Origin: Virgibacillus senegalensis
GTDB lineage: Bacteria; Bacillota; Bacilli; Bacillales; Amphibacillaceae
Reading direction: 5' to 3'
DNA: 64,000 nucleotides
Assembly (NCBI RefSeq): GCF_000821245.2
Contig: NZ_LN611422.1
Coordinates: 100,456-164,455 of the forward strand
The notes beneath the pieces are model-generated. The model was not told the origin of the DNA and did no database searches. It was given only the letters and a program-made list of their open reading frames with translations. Position numbers and translations under genes: made by a program. Shown here in pieces: positions 36,641 to 46,203 of the stretch. Each line of letters begins with the position of its first letter. Positions within the stretch are counted from its first letter, which is position 1.

Positions 36641-36885
36641 TAAGAGATAGAGGGACAGTCCCCTCTTCATATCTGGGGGAAGGGTTGGCCGGTTCTGTTT
36701 ATATGTACGATATATTTTCTTCACCATGAGGGTTGCTTGACATGCAATCATTTAGATTTTCTATAAAAAGGAAAAATGACGATCATAGTTTTCTCAATTA
36801 GCCAAACCGTCCAATTATCAAAATCTTTAATCAAATAAACCTGTCTTGCATACTATAGAAATAATAATACAAAGGAGGGTAATAG
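36641..36885. other. Intergenic region with repeat word and yhbH promoter
   Basis: Contains GGGACAGTCCCC (36652-36663), the same palindromic word as at 23042-23199 and 45669-45707, and CATACTAT (36849-36856), which matches the -10 of the mother-cell sigma factor SigE. The -35 is not clear. AGGAGGG precedes the yhbH start. Confidence 0.5.
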
Positions 36886-38046
36886 ATGGCTGATTCGAAG
36901 AATTTTGTGATTTCAGAAGAAGATTGGTCCCTCCATAGAAAAGGGTTCGACGATCAAAAGCGCCACCAAGACAAAGTTCAGGAGGTACTGAGAAAGAAGT
37001 TGCCCGATTTAGTAACCGAAGAAAACATCATTATGTCCCGGGGGAAGGATATGGTGCGGATTCCGATCCGTTCCCTCGATGAATATAAAATCCGTTACAG
37101 TCAGGATAAAAACAAACATGCAGGACAAGGGGACGGCGACAGCAGTGTGGGGGATGTCATTGCAACTGACGGCACGCCGCAAAAAGCCGCTGGCAAGGAT
37201 TCCGGTGCAGGCGACCAGGCCGGCCATGATTATTACGAAGCGGAGGTTTCTTTTGAAGAATTGGAAGAAGCCTTTTTTAGTCAACTAGAGCTACCCAACT
37301 TGCAAGAAAAGGAAAAAGACAATATTGTCACTTCCCATATAGAATTCAGAGACATACGGAAAAAAGGGCTGACCGGTAACATTGATAAAAAGCGTTCCAT
37401 GCTGGAAGCATATAAACGCAATGCGATGGCAGGAAAGTCCGGATTCAATCCGATTTACCCGGAAGATATTCGTTATAAAACGTGGGATACTATCGAGAAG
37501 CCGGAATCCAAGGCGGTTGTATTGGCCATGATGGATACCAGTGGTTCGATGGGATTGTTTGAAAAGTACGTGGCCAGAAGTTTCTTTTTCTGGATGACCA
37601 AATTCCTTCGTTCCAAATACGAAACGGTCGATATCGAGTTTATCGCCCATCATACCGAAGCGAAAGTGGTTGATGAGGAATCTTTCTTCAGTAAAGGGGA
37701 AAGCGGCGGGACGATTTGCTCCTCCGCCTACCGAAAAGCATTGGAAATCATTGATGCCAAGTATCCGCCTGAGCAGTACAACATCTATCCGTTCCATTTT
37801 TCCGATGGAGACAATCTAACATCGGATAATCGCAGATGTATGACGCTGGTCGAGGAACTTATTGAAAAATCGAGCATGTTCGGTTATGGAGAAGTCAACC
37901 AGTACAACCGCCATTCTACTTTGATGCAGGTTTATAACAAAATCGAATCACCGAAATTCCGTTACTATATCCTTCGCAAAAGAGCAGACGTTTTCTACGC
38001 CATGAAACGCTTTTTCAATAACCAGAAAGAAGAGGTTTTTTCATAG
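36886..38046 (+). CDS. yhbH: Sporulation protein YhbH (DUF444, VWA-like)
   Basis: A 386-residue DUF444 protein. The C-terminal half is a von Willebrand A-like domain with the metal-site motif MMDTSGSMG (~211-219) and [19 protein letters not shown]. YhbH/YeaH proteins are genetically tied to PrkA and SpoVR; in B. subtilis yhbH is expressed during sporulation. A polar, Gly-rich insert at ~85-115 is probably disordered. The gene is monocistronic, ended by the hairpin at 38055. Confidence 0.95.
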   Translation: MADSKNFVISEEDWSLHRKGFDDQKRHQDKVQEVLRKKLPDLVTEENIIMSRGKDMVRIPIRSLDEYKIRYSQDKNKHAGQGDGDSSVGDVIATDGTPQKAAGKDSGAGDQAGHDYYEAEVSFEELEEAFFSQLELPNLQEKEKDNIVTSHIEFRDIRKKGLTGNIDKKRSMLEAYKRNAMAGKSGFNPIYPEDIRYKTWDTIEKPESKAVVLAMMDTSGSMGLFEKYVARSFFFWMTKFLRSKYETVDIEFIAHHTEAKVVDEESFFSKGESGGTICSSAYRKALEIIDAKYPPEQYNIYPFHFSDGDNLTSDNRRCMTLVEELIEKSSMFGYGEVNQYNRHSTLMQVYNKIESPKFRYYILRKRADVFYAMKRFFNNQKEEVFS

Positions 38047-38054
38047 ATAACGAG

Positions 38055-38096
38055 AGGCAGATCTGAGTGGGAGACCCCCGCCAGATCTGCCTTTTG
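38055..38096 (+). terminator. Terminator after yhbH
   Basis: AGGCAGATCTG and CAGATCTGCCT are perfect 11-bp arms followed by TTTTG. Confidence 0.75.
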
Positions 38097-38187
38097 TCGG
38101 TGGAGGAAGATAAGTCTGTTAGAAGATTTAAGGGTCTAGTGGAGATAGAATGAAAGGGAGGACAGAATGCTGGAAGGGAGGAAGGAA

Positions 38188-38976
38188 ATGGCTTTATTAA
38201 GATGCGAATTTTTTTCCGATACGTTACGGTTGTCTACTTCGATGATGGTTATTCTCCCTGAACAAACCGAAGGACAGATCGGAATGAAAAACAGGCAGAA
38301 GGACGATGCCCATCCGGTATTATACTTGCTGCATGGGTTTAGTGATGATGAAACCGTTTGGACGAGACGGACATCCATCGAACGGTATGCAGCTGATAAA
38401 GGTCTCGCGGTAATCATGCCGAATGCCGATCATAGTTACTATACGGATATGCGTTTTGGAAAACGTTACTGGACTTTTTTGACGGAGGAGCTTCCACAGA
38501 GGGCACACGATTTTTTTCATTTATCGGACAAGCGGGAGGATACATTTGTAGCAGGCTTGTCGATGGGCGGTTATGGTGCCTTCAAATGGGCATTGAACTA
38601 TCCCGGGAAATTCGCGGCAGCGGCAAGTTTATCAGGGGTGACAGACATGGCAGCACATTTGAAAAATGCCAGGACCCGGGAAACGACTTCCAGTGCCCCG
38701 CTTTCCCTTGTCTTCGGACAAGACGAAATCAAGGATACCTATGAGGATTTGTTATGGCTGCTAACGTATAATGAAAAGAATCCAGGAACAAAGCCGGTGC
38801 TTTATCAAGCCTGTGGAACCGAGGATTTTTTGTTTCCCCAGAATCAGACTTTCCGGGAAAAATGTACACAGACAAGCCTTTCCTTGACGACCGATTTTGG
38901 TCCAGGGGATCATCATTGGCAGTATTGGGACGAACAAATCAAAAAAGTATTGGAGTGGTTACCGATCCGCAAGTGA
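38188..38976 (+). CDS. Esterase of the esterase D / acetyl esterase type
   Basis: A 262-residue alpha/beta hydrolase. The oxyanion region is LLHGFSDDETVW (~48-59), the nucleophile Ser lies in GLSMGGYGAFKW, and the C-terminal His in GDHHWQYWDEQIKKVLEWLP. This fits the S-formylglutathione-hydrolase-like / acetyl-xylan-type esterase family, which deacetylates small esters. No signal peptide. ATG 38188 follows GGGAGGA; ATG 38167 lacks a proper site. The natural substrate is unknown. The hairpin GGACATG-CATGTCC (about 38985-39010) follows. Confidence 0.88.
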   Translation: MALLRCEFFSDTLRLSTSMMVILPEQTEGQIGMKNRQKDDAHPVLYLLHGFSDDETVWTRRTSIERYAADKGLAVIMPNADHSYYTDMRFGKRYWTFLTEELPQRAHDFFHLSDKREDTFVAGLSMGGYGAFKWALNYPGKFAAAASLSGVTDMAAHLKNARTRETTSSAPLSLVFGQDEIKDTYEDLLWLLTYNEKNPGTKPVLYQACGTEDFLFPQNQTFREKCTQTSLSLTTDFGPGDHHWQYWDEQIKKVLEWLPIRK

Positions 38977-39122
38977 AGAACGGGACATGTCATCTGAAGG
39001 CATGTCCTGTTTCCATATCTAAAACACAGAGTAATTACAGAGGAATTCGGGATTTTTCGCCAAAAAACGTTTAGCTCTTGCAAAGGAAATGGTAAAATGG
39101 TGGAAAAAGGGAGGGGGAGATC

Positions 39123-39650
39123 TTGATATTGCAGCAGTCAACCGTTATCTGGTCACGAATACTAGTGTACATGCTTTTCCTGCTGTTCTTGTGCTCCTGT
39201 CAGCAGTCTTCCTCCATCCCAACAGGATTTTATGGTTATGAAAAGGAAAAGGCCGAAAGCGCCGCGTCCGAACTTTCGTTTTCACCGGATTTACCGGAAT
39301 ACATGCCAATAGAAACCGCTTTTTTGATTTCGGACCGTTATTATCTGAAAGACAGCGGGAATGAGGCGATGGATATCAGCTTCTATACGGAGGATAACGA
39401 TCTTTTGTCCATCCAATTTATCGAAGGGGATATTGATCCAGCGTTGGTCGAAGCGGACACGGTCATGATTGGCGAACGATTAGAAGGTGAGTATGTCGAT
39501 AATTCCTTTGCGAAAATCCTTTGCTGGCAACAAAATGGAATTACTTACAAAATGTCTTATCGGCAAAATGTACTAGGTGTCAGTGAAGAACAAAAAAACA
39601 ATGTATCCAAGCAGGATCTTGTACAAACAGCTCGCTCTTTTCATTCATAA
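39123..39650 (+). CDS. Secreted lipoprotein with DUF4367-like domain
   Basis: A 175-residue lipoprotein starting with TTG right after GGGAGGGGGAG. Signal peptide with lipobox FLCSC (lipid Cys about residue 26). The mature part is a compact domain (ELSFSPDLPEYMPIETAFLI, then MDISFYTEDNDLLSIQF) that resembles DUF4367, found in Bacillus lipoproteins and anti-sigma-associated proteins. Function unknown. Followed by a strong terminator. Confidence 0.8.
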   Translation: MILQQSTVIWSRILVYMLFLLFLCSCQQSSSIPTGFYGYEKEKAESAASELSFSPDLPEYMPIETAFLISDRYYLKDSGNEAMDISFYTEDNDLLSIQFIEGDIDPALVEADTVMIGERLEGEYVDNSFAKILCWQQNGITYKMSYRQNVLGVSEEQKNNVSKQDLVQTARSFHS

Positions 39651-39662
39651 TAAAAAGTAAAT

Positions 39663-39708
39663 GGAAGCTTATAAGAAAACCTCCCTTTTCTTACAAGCTT
39701 CCTTTTTT
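39663..39708 (+). terminator. Terminator after the lipoprotein gene
   Basis: GGAAGCTT/AAGCTTCC outer arms with inner AGAAAA/TTTTCT and a TTTTTT tail. Confidence 0.9.
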
Positions 39709-40072
39709 ATTCCGGCATGTTCGCTTTTACGCGTTTTTAGTCCGGTTATAGAAGAGGTTATTGGGGAACAAATAAATTAAATAATAGGTTTTGATGAATA
39801 ATGTCGAAAAATACACTTGCATGACGTCTGACAAGCTGTTAAAATCCATAAATGGAAAACAACGACTGAAAGCATTTTCATTTTAGGTGCAGGGCTGGAA
39901 AAACATGGCGTTTATTTAAGACCGAAAACCTGTTTTTATATTCGGTTTGAGGTAAATGGTCACATGCTTCTGAGATGAGCGGGTTTCATGTCTGTCAAAA
40001 TAAGCGGGACTGCTGCTGTTCATAAAAGGAACAGCAAATGTTCTGCCAAAGATTTTAAGGGAGGCTCATGCC
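39709..40072. other. Long leader or intergenic region before the nucleoside transporter
   Basis: This ~360-bp stretch contains two small stems: ACCGAA-TTCGGT (39930-39950) and GCTGTTC-GAACAGC (40014-40035). The second lies ~30 bp before the ribosome site. I looked for a purine riboswitch core and did not find it. No ORF is supported. Confidence 0.45.
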
Positions 40073-41263
40073 GTGGATATTCTTCTTGGTTTGCTGGCGA
40101 TTGTTGTCATCCTCGGGATTTCATTTTTATTGTCCAATGACCGCAGCAACATAAATTTTAAAGGAATCGCAATTATGCTGATCGCACAATTGATTACCAC
40201 TTGGTTCATGTTTAAGACCACGATCGGCGGAATGGTGATCACCGGTATTTCGGATGGATTCAATAAGTTGATTGATTTCGGAATGGAGGGAATCAATTTT
40301 GTCGTTGGCGGTTTAATGATCGAAGAAGGCGGAAGTGTGTTCTTTTTCAACGTGCTATTATTGATCGTCTTCTTTTCCACCATCCTGGCTGTCCTCACCC
40401 ACCTGAAGATATTGCCTACCATTATTAAATATTTCGGAGGGTTTTTATCGTATATCACTGGATTGCCAAAGGTAGAATCATTCAACGCTGTCAACAGTAT
40501 CTTTTTTGGACAATCAGAGGCACTGATTGCCATCAAGTCGCAGTTTCATCATCTTAGTGACAACCGTCTTTATATTGTAAGTGCTTCTGCAATGGGATCG
40601 GTATCTGCTTCTATCGTCGGTGCCTATATTCAAATGCTGCCTGCTCAATATGTTTTGGTGGCACTGCCGTTAAATATGTTCAGTTCGCTGATCATTGCTT
40701 CCATGATCTCACCCGTAAAGGTCGACAAGGAGGAGGACCGGGTCGATATCAAGGAAGTATCAGACTCGAAAAGTATCTTTGAAGCAATGGGGAACGGAGC
40801 GCTTGATGGCGGAAGAATTGCCTTGATCGTCGCTGCCATGCTGATCGCCTTTATTGCTTCTCTGGAACTGGTTAACTGGATCATTCAGGCTATTTTCGCC
40901 GGAGTAACACTTCAGCAAATTCTTGGTTATATTTTAGCTCCAATAGGCTTCCTGATGGGGATTTCACCAGGAGAGCTTGTCCAGGCTGGCGGTATTATGG
41001 GTACCAAAATCGTGACCAATGAATTTGTCGCCATGTTGGAATTGCAACCGCTGGTCGATACGCTGTCCGAGAAAACAATCGGTATTGTAACAGTGTTCCT
41101 GACTAGTTTTGCAAACTTCTCCTCTATCGGTATTATTGCAGGTACTGTTCAGGCAATTGATTCGAAAAAAGCCGTTGCTGTTTCCAAATTCGGTCTCAAA
41201 CTGCTCCTGGGAGCGACATTGGGTTCGATTTTGTCTGCTACCATGGCAGGGCTGTTCTTATAA
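40073..41263 (+). CDS. Concentrative nucleoside transporter (NupC/NupG family)
   Basis: A 396-residue membrane protein of the CNT family, which imports nucleosides with protons or sodium. Family segments are GGLMIEEGGSVFFFNVL, SIFFGQSEALIAIK (the conserved GQxEA loop), MGSVSASIVGAYIQMLP and ALTSFANFSSIG-like VFLTSFANFSSIGI near the end. GTG start after GGGAGG. Length matches B. subtilis NupC/NupG/YutK (~390-405). Which nucleosides it prefers is not evident. Followed by a clear terminator. Confidence 0.93.
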   Translation: MDILLGLLAIVVILGISFLLSNDRSNINFKGIAIMLIAQLITTWFMFKTTIGGMVITGISDGFNKLIDFGMEGINFVVGGLMIEEGGSVFFFNVLLLIVFFSTILAVLTHLKILPTIIKYFGGFLSYITGLPKVESFNAVNSIFFGQSEALIAIKSQFHHLSDNRLYIVSASAMGSVSASIVGAYIQMLPAQYVLVALPLNMFSSLIIASMISPVKVDKEEDRVDIKEVSDSKSIFEAMGNGALDGGRIALIVAAMLIAFIASLELVNWIIQAIFAGVTLQQILGYILAPIGFLMGISPGELVQAGGIMGTKIVTNEFVAMLELQPLVDTLSEKTIGIVTVFLTSFANFSSIGIIAGTVQAIDSKKAVAVSKFGLKLLLGATLGSILSATMAGLFL

Positions 41264-41296
41264 TTAAATAGAGAATGTATCTTTGACTTGATTATC

Positions 41297-41327
41297 AAGG
41301 CTGCCGGAGTGACTGGCAGCCTTTTTT
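41297..41327 (+). terminator. Terminator after the nucleoside transporter gene
   Basis: AAGGCTGCC and GGCAGCCTT with a TTTTTT tail. Confidence 0.92.
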
Positions 41328-41574
41328 CATCACAAGGTATTAATCAGAGCCAGCACTCAGTCCTGACGTTAGGGTGGTTATTGGAAAAGAAGCATGCACA
41401 TAAGAACTGCGGTAAGCGAATCTTTTCGCCGGAGTGAATCAAGCGTTCGAACATGTTGGAAGTAGGATGAGCGACTGGCCCTTTTCCAAACAGAAAAATT
41501 AACCGGTGGCAACGTTTATATTACAATGGGGGTGGAATGAGAAGTAATATCACGATGAAGAAAGGACGTTGTCT

Positions 41575-43005
41575 ATGCCGGAACAATTCAAGCTGTTTAT
41601 CGATGGTCAATGGGTGGAAACAAGCGAAACGCAGGATGTGATCGATAAATATACCCAGAAGACGTATGCTACTGTTTTCACGGCAGGGGAAAAACAAGTT
41701 GATCAGGCAATTTCCAGTGCGGAAGCCGCTTTCCGATACAACCAGCTCTCCCCATATGAACGTTACGAGATTTTGAAGAAAGTCAGTGAATTGCTAGTAG
41801 AAAATAAAGAGGAATTGGCTCAAACGATATCAAGAGAAGCCGGAAAACCAATAAAACAAGCGCGTTCAGAAATCGACCGCAGCTCCCAAACGTTTGAAGT
41901 GGCTGCAGAGGAAGCAAAACGCATCACTGGGGAGGGAGTACCGGTAGAAGCAGCACCTGGATCAGAAAACCGAATGGCGTTTACTATTCGCGTTCCGGTC
42001 GGAGTGGTCGGCGCCATCAGTCCGTTCAACTTCCCGTTGAACCTCGTTTCGCATAAAGTAGCTCCAGCTATCGCTGCCGGTAATGCAGTGGTGTTAAAAC
42101 CCGCTAGTGCTACTCCTATCACATCCTTAAAGCTGGCCGAACTGTTTGAACAGGCTGGATTGCCGAAAGGACTGTTCAATGTCGTTGTTGGCTCCGGTTC
42201 TGTCGTCGGACAGCAGATGATGGAGGATGAGCGGATCCAGTTATATACGTTTACCGGAAGTGCCAAAGTTGGCCTGAAACTCAAACAGACCACCGGATTG
42301 AATAAGCTTATTTTGGAGCTGGGTAATAATTCTCCGGTTATCGTGGACAAGGAAGCAGATGTGGAACAGGCTGCAAACAACATTGCCCAAAAAGGCTTTG
42401 CATTTGCAGGGCAGGTTTGTATTTCGGTTCAGCGCGTTTATGTCCATGAGGAAATCCGGGATACCTTTAAGGATAAGCTGTTGGAAGCCATTAAATCGTT
42501 GAAAGTCGGTGATCCAAGCGACCCTGATACAGATGTCGGCCCGATGATAGCTGAATCAGAAGCAGAACGCGCTGAGCAATGGATAAATGAAGCTGTTGAT
42601 AACGGGGCCACGGTTTTGACAGGCGGCCGGCGGAAAGGTCCCGTTCTTCAGCCAACCGTAGTGGACAATGTAAAAAAAGATATGAAAGTAGTCTGCGAAG
42701 AGATATTCGCACCAGTAATTAGTTTGATCAGTTTCAGCGATTTGGACGAATGCATTACAGAAGTGAATGAATCGCCTTATGGTCTTCAAGGCGGCATTTT
42801 TACCCAAAATCTTGATACAGCGTTTTACGCGGCCAAAAAAGTAGAGGTCGGCGGACTGATGATCAATGATTCATCGCAGTACCGGGTAGATTTGATGCCG
42901 TATGGCGGTGTGAAAGACAGCGGATCGGGAAAAGAAGGTCCTAAATATTCCATTGAGGAAATGACCAATGAACGCCTGATTGTATTGAATTTGAAAAATG
43001 GATGA
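41575..43005 (+). CDS. NAD(P)-dependent aldehyde dehydrogenase
   Basis: A 476-residue aldehyde dehydrogenase superfamily enzyme. The general-base Glu is in LELGNNSPVIV (~244-254), the catalytic Cys in GFAFAGQVCISVQRVYVHE (~273-291), and the NFPLNLVSHKVAPAIAAGN segment marks the cofactor site. Similarity in character is greatest to GabD/lactaldehyde- or sulfolactaldehyde-dehydrogenase-like members, where GQVCIS replaces the more usual GQRCTA; the substrate is not predictable. ATG 41575 follows AAAGGACG; the in-frame TTG at 41569 is too close. Monocistronic, ended by a terminator. TATATT (41517-41522) may be its -10. Confidence 0.9.
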   Translation: MPEQFKLFIDGQWVETSETQDVIDKYTQKTYATVFTAGEKQVDQAISSAEAAFRYNQLSPYERYEILKKVSELLVENKEELAQTISREAGKPIKQARSEIDRSSQTFEVAAEEAKRITGEGVPVEAAPGSENRMAFTIRVPVGVVGAISPFNFPLNLVSHKVAPAIAAGNAVVLKPASATPITSLKLAELFEQAGLPKGLFNVVVGSGSVVGQQMMEDERIQLYTFTGSAKVGLKLKQTTGLNKLILELGNNSPVIVDKEADVEQAANNIAQKGFAFAGQVCISVQRVYVHEEIRDTFKDKLLEAIKSLKVGDPSDPDTDVGPMIAESEAERAEQWINEAVDNGATVLTGGRRKGPVLQPTVVDNVKKDMKVVCEEIFAPVISLISFSDLDECITEVNESPYGLQGGIFTQNLDTAFYAAKKVEVGGLMINDSSQYRVDLMPYGGVKDSGSGKEGPKYSIEEMTNERLIVLNLKNG

Positions 43006-43033
43006 ACATGGGAGAATGGAAATATAGAGAAAG

Positions 43034-43062
43034 AGAGCTGTTCCAGCGGACAGCTCTTTTTT
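43034..43062 (+). terminator. Terminator after the aldehyde dehydrogenase gene
   Basis: AGAGCTG and CAGCTCT around TTCCAGCGGA with a TTTTTT tail. Confidence 0.9.
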
Positions 43063-43078
43063 GAGAAAAGATTACTCG

Positions 43079-44440
43079 TTATTCATGTGCAGGCTGGCTG
43101 CTAAGCTTTCTTTGCAAATAGACAAGTCTACCGAATAATGTGATCGCTCCGGCACTAAGTCCGATGATAATCCCCATCCAGTAGCCGAAGGGACCGAAAT
43201 GTGTATAATTCGCGAGCAGCCATCCACTTGGAAGGCCGATCAGCCAGTAGGATATCAATGCCATCACAAGGGTGATATTGACATCTTTATACCCGCGTAA
43301 TGCACCTTGCAGCGGAGCTCCGATGGCGTCCGCAAACTGGAAGAAAATTGCGTAAAAAATAAATTGCTTCGTCAATGTGATCACTTCTGGGTTGTCGTTG
43401 TATAACCGGGCCACCGCGTCATCGAGGGTGTATAAAACCAATCCGGCAAGAAAGGAAACCGCAATACCGCAACTGAGTCCGATATATGCATATATTTTGG
43501 CGTCGTGATGTCGCTTGCCTCCTACTTCGAACCCTACTGCAATTGTCAAAGCCATCGCAATACTTAACGGAATCATGTACAAATAAGATGCGAAGTTGAT
43601 CGCGGCCTGATGGGCGGCAATTGTTTCCGTATTGTATACACTCATTAATAAGGTTACTGCCGCAAAAATACTGGTTTCAAAAAAGATGGCAAATCCGATC
43701 GGCACTCCGATTCGCAGCTGTTCCCACCAGGCGTGCATGGAAGGTCTGCCCCATTTCCGAAATATGCCGTATAAACGGAACGGTCTGTATCGATGGATGA
43801 CCCAGACGGCGACAGCACTCGAAATCCAGTATGTCAGGGAGGAGGCAATACCAGCACCGATCCCACCCATAGCCGGCATTCCTAATCGTCCGAATATGAA
43901 CATATAATTAAATAGAATGTTAAGCGGCAGCGATATTAAAATAATCACCATGGAGGTTCGCGTCTGGCCAAGTGCATCCATAAAGCAGCGAAGCAAGTTG
44001 AAAATAAACAAGGGAATTATACCTGTTGCCAAGGAAGCCAAGTAATACTTTGCGACACGGGCGACCTCTGCATCTAAATCCATCCGATTAAGAATCGGCT
44101 GGACAACAAAAATACCGACAATCGTGACAGCTGCAGCTAATCCAATTGCTAAATAAATGCCTTGACGGACGATTTCCGGAACTTCTTTTTCCTTTGCTGC
44201 ACCTACCAATTGCGAAACGATCGGCGATAGAGCAAGCAAAATCCCGTTGATGCCTGTAAAAATCGGCACCCATAGATTGGAGCCGATTGCTACACCTGCC
44301 AAGTCCGCTGTACCAAATTTTCCGGACATAACGGTATCGAAAAAGTTCATGGCATATAAGCTTAATTGGGTAATTAAAATGGGAATGAGAATGGTGAGAA
44401 ACAACTTGAGTTTTTGTTGTAATGAATTTGTCCGATACAT
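43079..44440 (-). CDS. MATE-family multidrug exporter (NorM-like)
   Basis: A 453-residue protein with 12 predicted membrane helices in two related halves. Family traits are LSLYAMNFFDTVMSGKFGTA near the N-terminus, SNLWVPIFTGINGILLALSP and the loop GLGQTRTSM-like DALGQTRTSMVI. MATE proteins extrude cationic drugs and metabolites with Na+ or H+. ATG 44440 lies after AGGAAGAG; the upstream extension to 44461 overlaps that site. It is divergent from murG with about 130 bp between. Substrates unknown. Confidence 0.92.
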   Translation of the reverse strand: MYRTNSLQQKLKLFLTILIPILITQLSLYAMNFFDTVMSGKFGTADLAGVAIGSNLWVPIFTGINGILLALSPIVSQLVGAAKEKEVPEIVRQGIYLAIGLAAAVTIVGIFVVQPILNRMDLDAEVARVAKYYLASLATGIIPLFIFNLLRCFMDALGQTRTSMVIILISLPLNILFNYMFIFGRLGMPAMGGIGAGIASSLTYWISSAVAVWVIHRYRPFRLYGIFRKWGRPSMHAWWEQLRIGVPIGFAIFFETSIFAAVTLLMSVYNTETIAAHQAAINFASYLYMIPLSIAMALTIAVGFEVGGKRHHDAKIYAYIGLSCGIAVSFLAGLVLYTLDDAVARLYNDNPEVITLTKQFIFYAIFFQFADAIGAPLQGALRGYKDVNITLVMALISYWLIGLPSGWLLANYTHFGPFGYWMGIIIGLSAGAITLFGRLVYLQRKLSSQPAHE

Positions 44441-44570
44441 ACTACTCTTCCTTTTTATCATGTTTTCGATTAGGATAGAGAGGATTATAGCATATTCCAG
44501 ATTATTATTATACGGGGAGCCGTTTATTCATAAAAAAACAATACGTATGAAAAGAAAGAGGGATCATCAT

Positions 44571-45656
44571 ATGAGTGACAAACGAATATTATTTACAGGC
44601 GGTGGTACTGCCGGCCATGTTATAGTCAATCTTGCAGTCATTCCCCATTTTCAAAAAGAGGGATGGAAAATAGATTATATCGGGTCTAAAAGTGGTATTG
44701 AAAAAGAGTTAATCAGCCGTCTCGACAATGTGGACTACCATGAAATCTCGACAGGTAAGCTTCGGCGTTATTTTTCAAAGGAAAACTTCAAAGATCCTTT
44801 CAAGGTATTGAAAGGAGTGTGGCAAGCATACCGGATTATCGGCAAGAGAAAGCCATCGGTCATTTTTTCAAAAGGTGGATTTGTATCTGTACCGGTACTC
44901 GCTGCTGCGTGGCTTCGAAAAACCCCTGCCGTCATTCATGAATCTGATTATACGCCGGGTCTGGCTAATAAGCTCGCCATTCCCTTTGCCAAGAAAGTGT
45001 TGACGACATTCCCTGAAACCATTCAGTATCTACCGGAATCAAAAGCGGAATGGATTGGCGCTGTCGTCAGAGATGAACTGTTCCAGGGCAACAGGGAAAA
45101 AGGGCTGGCCTTTGCCGATTTGGATAACAGTAAACCTGTATTGCTGATAATGGGTGGAAGCGGCGGTTCGGCCAAAATTAACGAAGCAGTCCGGAGCCAT
45201 CTTGATGAACTGTTAAAGGATTACCAGATTATCCATATTTGCGGAAAGAATAATGTAGAACATTCTATCGATAAGCAGGGTTATAGCCAGTTTGAATACG
45301 TGAATGAGGAACTGAGTGATTTGTTTGCTGCTACCGATTTCGTTTTATCAAGGGCTGGGTCCAATGCCATTTTTGAGTTTCTTGCATTGAGGAAACCGAT
45401 GCTGCTTGTACCGCTTTCCCGGAATGCCAGCCGTGGAGATCAGATACTAAATGCCGAGTCTTTTCAAAAACAAGGCTATGCGCACATGGTCGAGGAAGAG
45501 GAACTGACCGGTACAAGACTTGTGCAGGAATTAAAGCGCCTGAAAGAGGAGAAAGCGACTATTCTCCAAAACATGCGTAATTATGAAAGCCGTGAAGCGA
45601 AACAGCAGGTGATTTCCGCCATTAAACAGGCTGGACGTCTTGGCAGCCAAAAATAA
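44571..45656 (+). CDS. murG: MurG-type UDP-GlcNAc:lipid I N-acetylglucosaminyltransferase, stand-alone paralogue
   Basis: A 361-residue GT28 glycosyltransferase, the enzyme that converts lipid I to lipid II on the inner membrane face. Motifs: FTGGGTAGHVIVNLAVI at the N-terminus (glycine-rich loop), FSKGGFVSVPVLAAAWL, IHESDYTPGLANK and LSRAGSNAIFEFLALRKPML in the UDP-GlcNAc site. It is not in a dcw cluster: its neighbours are a MATE exporter and a small zinc-finger protein. The B. cereus group carries a second, isolated murG, so this may be such a paralogue. ATG 44571 follows AGAGGG; the longer frame to 44247 is antisense to the MATE gene. Confidence 0.92.
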   Translation: MSDKRILFTGGGTAGHVIVNLAVIPHFQKEGWKIDYIGSKSGIEKELISRLDNVDYHEISTGKLRRYFSKENFKDPFKVLKGVWQAYRIIGKRKPSVIFSKGGFVSVPVLAAAWLRKTPAVIHESDYTPGLANKLAIPFAKKVLTTFPETIQYLPESKAEWIGAVVRDELFQGNREKGLAFADLDNSKPVLLIMGGSGGSAKINEAVRSHLDELLKDYQIIHICGKNNVEHSIDKQGYSQFEYVNEELSDLFAATDFVLSRAGSNAIFEFLALRKPMLLVPLSRNASRGDQILNAESFQKQGYAHMVEEEELTGTRLVQELKRLKEEKATILQNMRNYESREAKQQVISAIKQAGRLGSQK

Positions 45657-45668
45657 GACAGTAAGACA

Positions 45669-45707
45669 GGGACAGTCCCCGGTATAAAATCCCCGGGGAC
45701 TGTCCCC
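45669..45707. repeat. GGGACAGTCCCC inverted pair forming a long stem
   Basis: GGGACAGTCCCCGG (45669-45682) and CCCCGGGGACTGTCCC (45691-45706) are inverted copies of the palindromic word also present at 23042-23199 and 36652. Together they can form a stem of about 14 bp without a T-run and may end murG transcription. Confidence 0.8.
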
Positions 45708-45849
45708 TTATTTAGGATCCGTTAAGTTTTCCCTGTAAGCAACAGGTTGGCTATAAAACCATATAACTATAAATCGGGTTCCTGCGGTCGGACAAGCATT
45801 GCAAGGTTTGGTTATAATGGAGAGAAAATGAGGTAAGTGAGGGAGTAAC

Positions 45850-46179
45850 ATGAGATTGACAATTTGCCGCTATTGCGGGAAACCAATTGAAAAGCGGGAC
45901 CAGCTGGTGACAGCCTCCAATTGGCTGAGGGTGCGTCCATATCATTTTATTTGTTTTCAAGAAGTAGAAAAGGAGTCAACAACCATCTACAATAGCTGGA
46001 CACCGTTAAATGGGCCGGCTGGAAATGTGACTGCCGTGATAATGGCTGGTTTGGCCGGTTGGCTGCTGGCTACGGATAGTTTGGGAATGGCCGGAAGTCT
46101 GATAGGCTTGCTCGCTTTGTATCGGGTACTGATCCGACTTGTTGCTTTGGTCGGATTTGAATCGAAAGTACCTAAATAA
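45850..46179 (+). CDS. Small zinc-finger membrane protein of unknown function
   Basis: A 109-residue protein. The N-terminus has a CxxC...HxxC pattern (ICRYCGKPIEKRDQL and RPYHFICFQE), a likely zinc-binding site. Two hydrophobic helices follow (~60-78 and ~82-100). Start ATG after GTGAGGGAG. I do not recognise the family. It is likely membrane-bound with the metal site facing the cytoplasm. Confidence 0.7.
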   Translation: MRLTICRYCGKPIEKRDQLVTASNWLRVRPYHFICFQEVEKESTTIYNSWTPLNGPAGNVTAVIMAGLAGWLLATDSLGMAGSLIGLLALYRVLIRLVALVGFESKVPK

Positions 46180-46203
46180 AAAGCAGTTTAAAAGAAAGGC
46201 AGG

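Noticed and set aside
39709-40072. Possible purine riboswitch upstream of the nucleoside transporter
   Set aside because: The conserved core of the purine riboswitch and its P1/P2/P3 arrangement are not visible; only two small unrelated stems are present.
44247-44570. N-terminal extension of MurG by 108 codons
   Set aside because: The extra frame is antisense to the MATE exporter gene, and ATG 44571 has a ribosome site and gives the normal MurG N-terminus.
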